Assembly (NCBI GenBank): GCA_017992605.1
Contig: JAGOOG010000008.1
Location: 34,989-98,988 of the forward strand
Reading direction: 5' to 3'
Source: Deltaproteobacteria bacterium
GTDB lineage: Bacteria > Desulfobacterota > Desulfomonilia > UBA1062
Length of the DNA stretch: 64,000 nucleotides
Part shown: piece by piece, positions 1 to 6,260 of the stretch
Layout: the number at the start of each line of letters is the position of its first letter
How positions within the stretch are numbered: the first letter of the stretch is position 1
The notes under the pieces: model-generated
Databases searched by the model: none
What the model was told of the DNA's origin: nothing
The model's input: the letters and a program-made list of their open reading frames with translations, nothing else
Translations under genes and position numbers: made by a program

Positions 1-347
1 ATGCACGGCTGCTGAAGATGCTCAGGATGGAAGGCGTCCGCATCGACGCCCTCTACTACTGCCCCCACCACCCGGAGGGGACCATCGAACGGTACCGCAT
101 GACCTGCCCGTGCCGCAAGCCAGAACCGGGCATGCTTATCCAGGCTGCCCGGGATTTCGGCCTGGACCTGACCACCTGTTCCCTGATAGGGGACAAGGCG
201 GAAGACATCGAGGCGATCCATCGGGTGAAGGGTACCGGGGTCCTCATACGGACGTACAGGCCCGTCGTCATGAAGGAGAGGCCGGAACACATCGCCGAGG
301 ACCTGCTGGATGCCATCTGCTGGATACTGGAGACCATGGAGAGATGA
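1..347 (+). CDS. gmhB: D-glycero-beta-D-manno-heptose 1,7-bisphosphate 7-phosphatase, C-terminal part
   Basis: The reading frame (codons from position 3) is open at the window edge, so only about the last 114 residues are seen. It belongs to the HAD-IIIA histidinol/heptose phosphatase group. The zinc-binding pattern is visible as YYCPHHP followed by TCPCRKPEPGM, and the HAD motif III acid cluster as IGDKAEDIEA. In this family the enzyme removes the 7-phosphate from heptose bisphosphate in the ADP-heptose route to LPS core. The stop overlaps the start of the next gene (ATGA at 344-347), so it is probably translationally coupled to the lipid A acyltransferases that follow. The start codon and first catalytic Asp lie outside the window. 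Confidence 0.85.
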   Translation, partial: ARLLKMLRMEGVRIDALYYCPHHPEGTIERYRMTCPCRKPEPGMLIQAARDFGLDLTTCSLIGDKAEDIEAIHRVKGTGVLIRTYRPVVMKERPEHIAEDLLDAICWILETMER

Positions 348-1309
348 GCTTCAGACAAAATGCGCTGAGCGCTGCCCAGTACTGGGGCACGCGGACCATG
401 ATCCGTCTCGTCCTTGCCCTGCCCTATCCGGCAGCCGTCACCCTGGGCAGGGTTGTCGGCCTCGTCCTCTATGCGGTCCTGCCGCTGCGCAGGCGGATCG
501 TGACCGTGCAGATGCGCACGGCCCTGGGCACGGAGAATGTCCGTCCTCTCGCCATCAAGGTCTTCATGAACCAGGGGGTGATCCTGGTGGACACGGTGCG
601 CTACGCCTACCTGAGCGACAGGGAGCTCCGTCGCCGGATCGCCATTGAGGGCAAGGAGCACCTGGACAGAGCAGTCTCCTCGGGCAGGGGGATCATGATG
701 ACCACCGGCCACATCGGGAACTGGGAGATCCTTTCCCACCTCCCCCGTCTCCTCCCGATCCGGTTCTGCGTCATGGCGGACGTGCGCAAGGACGCCAGGC
801 TCGAGTCCATCATAGACGGCATCCGCTCACGCTCCGGGGCCACCATCCTGCCGCCGAAGGGCAAGGCCCTCATGCTCATCAAGGAACTCAGGAAAGGCAA
901 CACCATCGGCATGGTCATCGACCAGAGGGGCAGGCGCAGGGACGGCCTGTTCTGCGAGGTCTTCGGCATGCCGGCACCCACGAACCCGGCCCCGGCGTTT
1001 ATCGCCGTCAAGGGCCAGGCACTGGTCCTGCCCGTCTATGCCATCAGGGAAGGCCAGGGATACCGCATACGGTTCGAAGAACCCGTTGATGCCTGTTCCT
1101 TCGGCCAGGGGGAGGCGGCCATCCGTGATCTCAGTGAGTTCATGCAGGCATGGGCCACATCAGTGGTCCGGCAGTACCCTGACCAGTGGTTCTGGCTCCA
1201 CAGCAGGTGGATCAGGCGATCGACCATGAAGAAGGTCCTGGAAGAAGGTCGCGACTTCAGGGAATTCGTCCTTGCTCAGGAGCACGGTGCGGGGAGGAAA
1301 GCGCAATGA
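344..1309 (+). CDS. Lipid A biosynthesis (lauroyl/myristoyl-type) acyltransferase, first copy
   Basis: This 321-residue protein is of the LpxL/HtrB/LpxM family, which adds secondary acyl chains to Kdo-lipid A at the inner membrane using acyl-ACP. The family H-x4-E catalytic motif is seen as HIGNWE near residue 123, and a hydrophobic N-terminal segment (residues about 20-45) fits a membrane anchor. A DQRG stretch follows near residue 193. The start at 344 was chosen because it gives the ATGA overlap with gmhB and the normal family length; the longer upstream frame would cover gmhB. It is followed at once by a close paralogue. Which chain position it acylates cannot be told from sequence. Confidence 0.88.
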   Translation: MSFRQNALSAAQYWGTRTMIRLVLALPYPAAVTLGRVVGLVLYAVLPLRRRIVTVQMRTALGTENVRPLAIKVFMNQGVILVDTVRYAYLSDRELRRRIAIEGKEHLDRAVSSGRGIMMTTGHIGNWEILSHLPRLLPIRFCVMADVRKDARLESIIDGIRSRSGATILPPKGKALMLIKELRKGNTIGMVIDQRGRRRDGLFCEVFGMPAPTNPAPAFIAVKGQALVLPVYAIREGQGYRIRFEEPVDACSFGQGEAAIRDLSEFMQAWATSVVRQYPDQWFWLHSRWIRRSTMKKVLEEGRDFREFVLAQEHGAGRKAQ

Positions 1310-2253
1310 TGCGCCTCCTCCTGGAGCTGCGCTACCGGGCTGCCATCGGCATGCTCGCGCTCATCCGGGTGCTGCCTTACCAGGTGGTCCTGAACCTGTC
1401 CAGGCTCCTGGCCTCCATCGCATGGCTCGTGCTGCCCTACCACCGGGAGGTCGCCACCATCCAGTTGCGGGCCGCACTGAACCGTGATGACGTGCGCCTG
1501 CTGGCGCTGAAGGTCTTCCTGAACCAGGCCGAGATCCTTGTGGATGCGGTGCGCTATGCCTATCTCAGCGACGAAGAGATCCGATCCCGGGTCGTCGTGG
1601 AGAACAGGGAGCATCTCGACGAGGCGCTGGCCTCGGGCAGGGGTCTCGCGATGATCACGGGCCACGTGGGCAACTGGGAGATCCTCTCGCACCTCCCCCG
1701 CCTCCTGGGAATCAGGTTCTGCGTCATGGCGGACAGGAGAAACGATCCCCGCCTCGAATCCCTCGTGGACGGCATCCGTTCCCGCTCCGGCGCCACCATC
1801 CTCCCCCCTGCAGGCAAGGCCCTCATGCTCATCAGGGAACTCCGGAAAGGGAACACCATCGGTATCGTGGTCGATGGGAGAAGCGAGGACCGTGATGGAC
1901 TTTTCTGCACGGTCTTCGGCATGCCTGCACCGACGAACCCTGCCCCGGCCTTCATCGCGATCAAGGGAAACTCCCTGGTGCTGCCGGTGGCGGCGGTCAA
2001 GATCAGGGGCACCTACCACGTCATCTTCTCCACGCCCGTGGATGCCGCGTCATACCCGTCCGACCCGGAAGGGGTGAGAAATTTGAGCGCCCTCATGCAG
2101 AGCTGGGTGGAAACCGTGGTCAGGGAACACCCGCACCAGTGGTTCTGGCTCTACAGCAGGTGGGTGAAGCGCGCGGACATGAGGAAGATCATAAGAGAGA
2201 AGGTGGATTTCAGGGCATATGTCATGAACCGGGTGAACCGGTCCGGGCAGTGA
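1306..2253 (+). CDS. Lipid A biosynthesis acyltransferase, second tandem copy
   Basis: This 315-residue LpxL-family protein is clearly paralogous to the preceding gene: long stretches such as RSRSGATILPP and FGMPAPTNPAPAFIA are shared. The catalytic H-x4-E motif is HVGNWE near residue 120. Where the first copy has DQRG the second has DGRS, so the Gln next to the conserved Asp is lost. A GGGGAGG ribosome site (1290-1296) precedes ATG 1306, which overlaps the stop of the first copy by four bases; ATG 1309 is an alternative. A tandem pair suggests one enzyme per secondary acyl position, but a chain-length or conditional specialisation is equally possible. Confidence 0.87.
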   Translation: MMRLLLELRYRAAIGMLALIRVLPYQVVLNLSRLLASIAWLVLPYHREVATIQLRAALNRDDVRLLALKVFLNQAEILVDAVRYAYLSDEEIRSRVVVENREHLDEALASGRGLAMITGHVGNWEILSHLPRLLGIRFCVMADRRNDPRLESLVDGIRSRSGATILPPAGKALMLIRELRKGNTIGIVVDGRSEDRDGLFCTVFGMPAPTNPAPAFIAIKGNSLVLPVAAVKIRGTYHVIFSTPVDAASYPSDPEGVRNLSALMQSWVETVVREHPHQWFWLYSRWVKRADMRKIIREKVDFRAYVMNRVNRSGQ

Positions 2254-2304
2254 GCGCCCGCCCCTGATTGCTCGTGAGAGATGCCTGCCCCCACCACTCC
2301 CCCC

Positions 2305-2334
2305 TTGACTTTTCCCGATTCTCACCGGTATACC
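2305..2334 (+). promoter_or_regulatory. Probable sigma-70-type promoter of tRNA-Cys
   Basis: TTGACT at 2305-2310 and TATACC at 2329-2334 are separated by 18 bases and end 20 bases before the tRNA-Cys gene. Confidence 0.55.
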
Positions 2335-2354
2335 TAGATGGCTCAACGGGACAA

Positions 2355-2429
2355 GGCGGCATAGCCAAGTGGTAAGGCGACGGTCTGCAAAACCGTTATT
2401 CACCGGTTCAAATCCGGTTGCCGCCTCCA
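2355..2429 (+). tRNA. tRNA-Cys (anticodon GCA), 3' CCA encoded
   Basis: A cloverleaf can be drawn by hand. The acceptor GGCGGCA (2355-2361) pairs with TGCCGCC (2419-2425), the discriminator is T and CCA is encoded at 2427-2429. The anticodon loop CTGCAAA gives GCA. The T arm is CCGGTTCAAATCCGG. It stands alone between the acyltransferases and the ribbon-helix-helix gene. Confidence 0.95.
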
Positions 2430-2451
2430 CTTCGCCCCCAGTGAGGTGTTC

Positions 2452-2685
2452 ATGGCCGAGCGTGGAAGAAAACCCCTGCAGATCAGAGAAGACGGTCCGA
2501 ACAGCCTCTTGATCAAGAGGAACTACTACATCGAAGAACGCTATGCAAAGGCCATTACCGTCCTCTCGGCCCTCACCGGCAGGGAACTCTCCCTCCTGGT
2601 CAACGAGGCCCTGGCAGATCTCATCGGAAAATACCAGCCCATGATGACCGACATCGACCTCCTGAACCTCAAGACGATTCCCTAG
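2452..2685 (+). CDS. Small ribbon-helix-helix-like protein
   Basis: A 77-residue protein. Residues about 20-60 look like a ribbon-helix-helix fold: a short strand (RNYYIEE), a helix (RYAKAITVLSALTG) and a second helix starting RELSLLVNEALADL. This is the pattern of MetJ/Arc/CopG-type DNA-binding dimers. ATG 2452 was chosen because a GAGG (2443-2446) lies five bases upstream; GTG 2446 is an alternative. The stop is 15 bases before nikR, so the two ribbon-helix-helix genes are probably co-transcribed. DNA binding is inferred from fold pattern only, and a role with NikR from position only. Confidence 0.6.
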   Translation: MAERGRKPLQIREDGPNSLLIKRNYYIEERYAKAITVLSALTGRELSLLVNEALADLIGKYQPMMTDIDLLNLKTIP

Positions 2686-2700
2686 GAAAGATCCGGGACC

Positions 2701-3117
2701 ATGTCAGCCCTCGTCAGATTCGGCGTCTCCCTCGAAAGCCGCCTGCTCGAAAAATTCGACCGGCTCCTCAGGAAACACGGGTACATCACCCGCTCCGAGG
2801 CGCTCCGCGATCTCATCCGGCAGGAACTGGTCAAGAAGGAGTGGGAGGAAGACCAGGAGGTCGCCGGTGCCATCACCTTCGTCTACGACCACCACAGGAG
2901 GGGGCTGTCCGGCAGGCTCACCGACCTCCAGCACGAACACCAGGATATCATCATCTCGACCCAGCATATCCACCTTGACCACCACAACTGCCTGGAGGTC
3001 GTGGCCGTCAAGGGCAGGGCCAGCGAGGTGCAGAGACTGGCCCATGTGCTGCGTTCCGTCAAGGGGGTGCGCCACGGCACCCTGAGCATGAGCAGTACGG
3101 GCAAGTCCATCGAGTGA
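2701..3117 (+). CDS. nikR: Nickel-responsive transcriptional regulator NikR
   Basis: At 138 residues this is normal NikR length. The N-terminal ribbon-helix-helix DNA-binding domain (residues 1-45) is followed by a C-terminal ACT-type nickel-sensing domain. The high-affinity nickel ligands of the E. coli protein (His76, His87, His89, Cys95) appear to map to His78, His89, His91 and Cys97 (QHIHLDHHNC). In this family nickel binding in the tetramer switches on repression of nickel uptake genes. No nickel transporter or nickel enzyme gene is in the window, so its targets are elsewhere or include its own operon. Confidence 0.9.
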   Translation: MSALVRFGVSLESRLLEKFDRLLRKHGYITRSEALRDLIRQELVKKEWEEDQEVAGAITFVYDHHRRGLSGRLTDLQHEHQDIIISTQHIHLDHHNCLEVVAVKGRASEVQRLAHVLRSVKGVRHGTLSMSSTGKSIE

Positions 3118-3167
3118 GGGTTTCCATTCCGTAACTGCTCTTTTTCCTTGCCAGAAAAAAAAGTATC

Positions 3168-4238
3168 ATGGTAACCCTTTTCCCGATGAATCAACCGTAC
3201 AGCACCACGAAGCTCTCTCGCCTCAACGCGGAACAGGCTGAGCTCACCAGGCGGGTGCATCACCAGCGCCTCCATGAGAACGCCGTTTCACGATCACGGT
3301 GGCTGCCCTCGATCGTGGCGGTTCTCGTGCTTGTGTGCGTACCCTGCCCGGCATCGTCCATGGAGCTTTCGGGTATGCTGGCCATCGACGCCGTCTCGAT
3401 GACCGGGAAGAACACCAACAGGACCACCTTCGAGGGAGGGGCGAGCACGCTGCAGTGGCCCATCGACGTAAAGACCCCGTCGATACGCGCCGGCCTCGCC
3501 TGGAGGGATTTCATGGAGGTGCATCTCGGCATCATCGCCGAACCATGGGGCTCGAACAACGGGCGCATGGAGGACATGGACTACCTCGACGAGGCACGGT
3601 TCCCGGGAAGACAGCCCCATCCTGGCGTCGACATCTACTCGGAAACGGCCCTGGATTCCAAGGTCCTGATAGTGTCCGTGAGCACCAGCGTGCTCCCCTT
3701 GCGGACACGGTACCTTTCCGCGGGACTCACCGCCGGGTACCGCTACGAGGAATACGACTACCGGGGGTACAATACACGCCAGACCGGATACGGCTCCTGG
3801 CAGGACCAGTCGAGCTGGGTGACCGGGCCCAGTGCGTTCTACACGGTGGAGTACGACATCTGCTCCGTGGGCGTCGCCCTCCAGGGCCATGTCGATGACA
3901 CCATCGTCCTCACCTTCGAGGCAAGCTCCCTGCCCCTGGTCCATGGCAGCGACGAGGACGAGCACCTGCGACGGAACAGGGTGACGTTCACGAGCACCAC
4001 CGGGTCGGGCTATCAGACCTCGCTGCGGGGGCTCTTCCGCATCACGCAGAGGTGGACCATCGGCTCGGAATGCACGTACACCCGTATCGCCGCCGATGGC
4101 GACCAGGATCAGTTCTGGTACGGGGATGATCCCGCCACCCCCGGGTTCGACGATACCGGGTACAGCCTGTCCGGCATCGATGCCGAACAAGCACAGAAGA
4201 ACTTCCGTTTCACCATCGGCTCGTCCTGCAGCTTCTGA
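3168..4238 (+). CDS. Outer-membrane beta-barrel protein, function unknown
   Basis: About 356 residues from ATG 3168. A hydrophobic stretch WLPSIVAVLVLVCVPCPASS looks like a signal peptide, with likely cleavage before MELSG. It sits 47 residues in, so the true start may be further down, for example GTG 3255; neither start has a good ribosome site. The mature part is rich in alternating aromatic/polar segments and ends in Phe (GSSCSF), as outer-membrane barrels recognised by BamA do. I do not recognise a named family. It is convergent with the PFKFB-like gene; a short hairpin separates them. Confidence 0.6.
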   Translation: MVTLFPMNQPYSTTKLSRLNAEQAELTRRVHHQRLHENAVSRSRWLPSIVAVLVLVCVPCPASSMELSGMLAIDAVSMTGKNTNRTTFEGGASTLQWPIDVKTPSIRAGLAWRDFMEVHLGIIAEPWGSNNGRMEDMDYLDEARFPGRQPHPGVDIYSETALDSKVLIVSVSTSVLPLRTRYLSAGLTAGYRYEEYDYRGYNTRQTGYGSWQDQSSWVTGPSAFYTVEYDICSVGVALQGHVDDTIVLTFEASSLPLVHGSDEDEHLRRNRVTFTSTTGSGYQTSLRGLFRITQRWTIGSECTYTRIAADGDQDQFWYGDDPATPGFDDTGYSLSGIDAEQAQKNFRFTIGSSCSF

Positions 4239-4272
4239 TGAGGCTCTACGGGTGATCATGGAACGCAGGAAA

Positions 4273-4291
4273 GGTCCTGCCGGGCAGGACC
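4273..4291. terminator. Short perfect hairpin between convergent genes
   Basis: GGTCCTGC (4273-4280), loop CGG, and GCAGGACC (4284-4291) form an 8-bp stem in the gap between two convergent genes. No T-run follows on either strand, so intrinsic termination is uncertain. Confidence 0.35.
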
Positions 4292-4298
4292 CGCCGGC

Positions 4299-5519
4299 CT
4301 ATTCGTACCGCTTCAGCTCGAACACCTTGCGGTCCTGGGTCGCCACGATGTGGTAGAACTTGTTCTGGGGCACGTAGATGTAGGGCACATCGTCCTCCCG
4401 GCGGTAGAGGAAGTGTGAGAGGATCATGCGGTTGACCGCCCGGTGCCCGATGATCATGATGTTGTCGGGCCGCTGGTTCAGGAAGAACGCCTTCTTGATC
4501 CCGATCTTGATACGTTCCTTCATGCTCGCGTAGCCCTCCCCGCCGGGATAGGAGTAGTTGTACTTGTTCGCCTTGCGGGCTGAATGGATATCGGGCTTGA
4601 GGCGCTGGATCTCGTCATAGGTCATGCCCTCGCAGATGCCGGCATCGATCTCGTTGAACTCCCTCAGGGGCACGATGGTGCAGTCCTGCTGGAGTTCCTT
4701 GATGGGCTGAGCGGTCTGGATGGTCCGTCTCTTCTCGCTGGTGAAGATGTACGCGATCTTCTTCTTCCGGAAGAATCTCCCCAGTGCCTGGGCCTGGCTC
4801 CTTCCCTTGGCCGTGAGGTCCGGGTCGCCCCCGATGCGGTCCTCTATGTTGAACATGCTCTCGGTATGGCGGATGAGGAAGAGACTCTTCACCACATCCG
4901 TGACGAGGCAGTCCCTGATGCGTGAATAGAGGGGAAGCTGGTCCTCGATCTGCTCGTCGATGATGCGGTTGTGCAGGGAATCCATGCGGATGTAGTTCCG
5001 CTCGAAGTGGAGCTGGTTGTAGATCTCCCGGTAGTAGTCGATCCGCTTCTTGAACTCCTTGACCGCCATCTCCGTACTCATGGATGCGAATTCACGTGCA
5101 CGTATCTTGTGCCGGATGCTCAGGTCGACGATGTCCCCGTCGTTGTTGATGCACTCGATGTAGAGCACGGGGTGGTCCCGCAGCTGTTCCTCGATGAGCT
5201 CGCGCCTGGACCTGCTCACATTGGTGGCATCCAGGATGGCCACCTGTCCCTTGTTTCTCAGGTAGGACTTGGCCCGGTGGATGTTCATGATGGCGAACTG
5301 TTTCCTGAGCCCCACGGCTTCGGTGTTGCGCGGGCTGTAGAAATCCGACATCCAGGTCTCGACTGGGGCGTACTTCCTGCGGAGCTCACCGTTGTTGTAG
5401 ATCATGGTGGGGATGTCGTTCTTCTTGAAGATGTCCTGGAGCCGGTACGCAATGGTGGATTTGCCTTGGGAAGGCAGGCCCACCATGACGATGTAGAGCT
5501 TCTCGTCCTTGACGGTCAT
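4299..5519 (-). CDS. PFKFB-like bifunctional 6-phosphofructo-2-kinase / phosphatase-fold protein
   Basis: A 406-residue protein combining two domains in the order of animal PFK-2/FBPase-2. Residues 1-205 form a P-loop kinase domain with Walker A GLPSQGKS (14-21). Residues about 212-400 form a histidine-phosphatase domain with IRHTE (His217), a Glu near 290 and GHRAVNR (His359). In eukaryotes this pair makes and breaks fructose 2,6-bisphosphate, the glycolysis signal; bacterial substrates are not certain. The ATG at 5519 was chosen because the longer frame runs into tRNA-Gln; ATG 5564 is possible. The usual third motif residue RHG is RHT here. It is a single-gene unit facing away from the tRNAs. 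Confidence 0.75.
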   Translation of the reverse strand: MTVKDEKLYIVMVGLPSQGKSTIAYRLQDIFKKNDIPTMIYNNGELRRKYAPVETWMSDFYSPRNTEAVGLRKQFAIMNIHRAKSYLRNKGQVAILDATNVSRSRRELIEEQLRDHPVLYIECINNDGDIVDLSIRHKIRAREFASMSTEMAVKEFKKRIDYYREIYNQLHFERNYIRMDSLHNRIIDEQIEDQLPLYSRIRDCLVTDVVKSLFLIRHTESMFNIEDRIGGDPDLTAKGRSQAQALGRFFRKKKIAYIFTSEKRRTIQTAQPIKELQQDCTIVPLREFNEIDAGICEGMTYDEIQRLKPDIHSARKANKYNYSYPGGEGYASMKERIKIGIKKAFFLNQRPDNIMIIGHRAVNRMILSHFLYRREDDVPYIYVPQNKFYHIVATQDRKVFELKRYE

Positions 5520-5634
5520 GGGACGAAGATACCATCGGCGTATGGGCAACACAAGGAATTTCATCGGGTGGAGCAGACCACCAAACCCGCTTCCCGGCGC
5601 CTTCTGAACCCGATTCGAGGCGGACAAAAACACC

Positions 5635-5663
5635 TTGACAAGCCCAGGTTCTGTCATTAGAAG
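5635..5663 (+). promoter_or_regulatory. Sigma-70-type promoter of tRNA-Gln/tRNA-Glu
   Basis: A perfect -35 TTGACA (5635-5640), 17-base spacer and TAGAAG (5658-5663) lie 13 bases before the tRNA-Gln 5' end. Confidence 0.65.
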
Positions 5664-5675
5664 AGCTAAGTACGC

Positions 5676-5749
5676 TGGGGGATGGTCTAATGGCAAGACA
5701 GCGGACTCTGACTCCGCTTATCTAGGTTCGAATCCTAGTCCCCCAGCCA
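5676..5749 (+). tRNA. tRNA-Gln (anticodon CTG), 3' CCA encoded
   Basis: The acceptor TGGGGGA (5676-5682) pairs with TCCCCCA (5739-5745), followed by discriminator G and CCA at 5747-5749. The anticodon stem GCGGA/TCCGC holds loop CTCTGAC, giving CTG. Only eight bases separate it from tRNA-Glu, so both are one transcript. Confidence 0.93.
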
Positions 5750-5756
5750 GGGCTGC

Positions 5757-5832
5757 GGTCCCATCGTCTAGTGGCCTAGGACAACGGCCTCTCACGCCGT
5801 AAACAGGGGTTCGATTCCCCTTGGGACTACCA
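5757..5832 (+). tRNA. tRNA-Glu (anticodon CTC), 3' CCA encoded
   Basis: The acceptor GGTCCCA (5757-5763, with one G-U pair) pairs with TGGGACT (5822-5828); discriminator A and CCA at 5830-5832. The anticodon arm ACGGC-CTCTCAC-GCCGT gives CTC. The T arm is AGGGGTTCGATTCCCCT. A second Glu isoacceptor (TTC) is at 55194. Confidence 0.92.
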
Positions 5833-5855
5833 GAAGTTACAGGTTTTATGAAGAT

Positions 5856-5891
5856 CCCCGGTGCACCATTCGGTGTACCGGGGTTTCTCTT
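5856..5891 (+). terminator. Intrinsic terminator of the tRNA-Gln/Glu operon
   Basis: CCCCGGTGCACC and GGTGTACCGGGG form a 12-bp stem with one G-U pair and a 4-base loop, followed by TTTCTCTT. Confidence 0.8.
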
Positions 5892-6223
5892 CATGGCAGC
5901 ACCGTGCAGTTCTCGTAGACCTGCCTTACCGCCCTGGCAATCTCATCGGGTTCTTCCTCCTGGATGAAGTGACCGGCCCTAGTGCGCCGCACCGATTCCC
6001 CGGGCATCAGTCCCCTCGTCCTCTTGAGCGCCCTGCCCGGGATGGGGTCTTTCTCTCCCCGTACGATGGAGCAGGGTCAGGGAAAAGCACGGATGAGTTC
6101 CTCGCATACCGTGAACCCCATAATGCTGGGCTGAGACAGCGATGAGGGGACCATGCGCCTGACACCGGCCAAGGACATCTCCTCGGTCCGTGTGGGTATC
6201 TCGGGCAATCTGGCACTCTCCAT
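5891..6223 (-). pseudogene. Decayed C-terminal fragment of an alpha/beta hydrolase (haloalkane dehalogenase-like)
   Basis: Reading the minus strand from ATG 6223, preceded by a good AGGAG site, gives 46 codons and then an in-frame TGA. The same frame continues for about 63 codons to a second stop at 5891. The second part reads RGEKDPIPG and later AGHFIQEEEPDEIARAV, the typical Asp- and His-bearing C-terminal end of alpha/beta hydrolases such as haloalkane dehalogenases. The nucleophile region is absent and the length is about a third of the family's. I read this as a truncated gene with an added nonsense change. Selenocysteine was considered and rejected. It lies 37 bases downstream of the SLC12-type gene on the same strand. 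Confidence 0.6.
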
Positions 6224-6260
6224 GCGTGATCTCCTTTCGGGGACGTTTCCCGTGTTCCGC

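Noticed and set aside
3294-4259. 321-codon minus-strand ORF opposite the outer-membrane protein
   Set aside because: Pro/Gly/Arg-rich shadow; the plus strand has a signal peptide and terminal Phe.
5891-6223. In-frame TGA read as selenocysteine in the hydrolase fragment
   Set aside because: The position is not a catalytic one in alpha/beta hydrolases, the nucleophile domain is missing, and no selenocysteine hairpin is seen right after the TGA.
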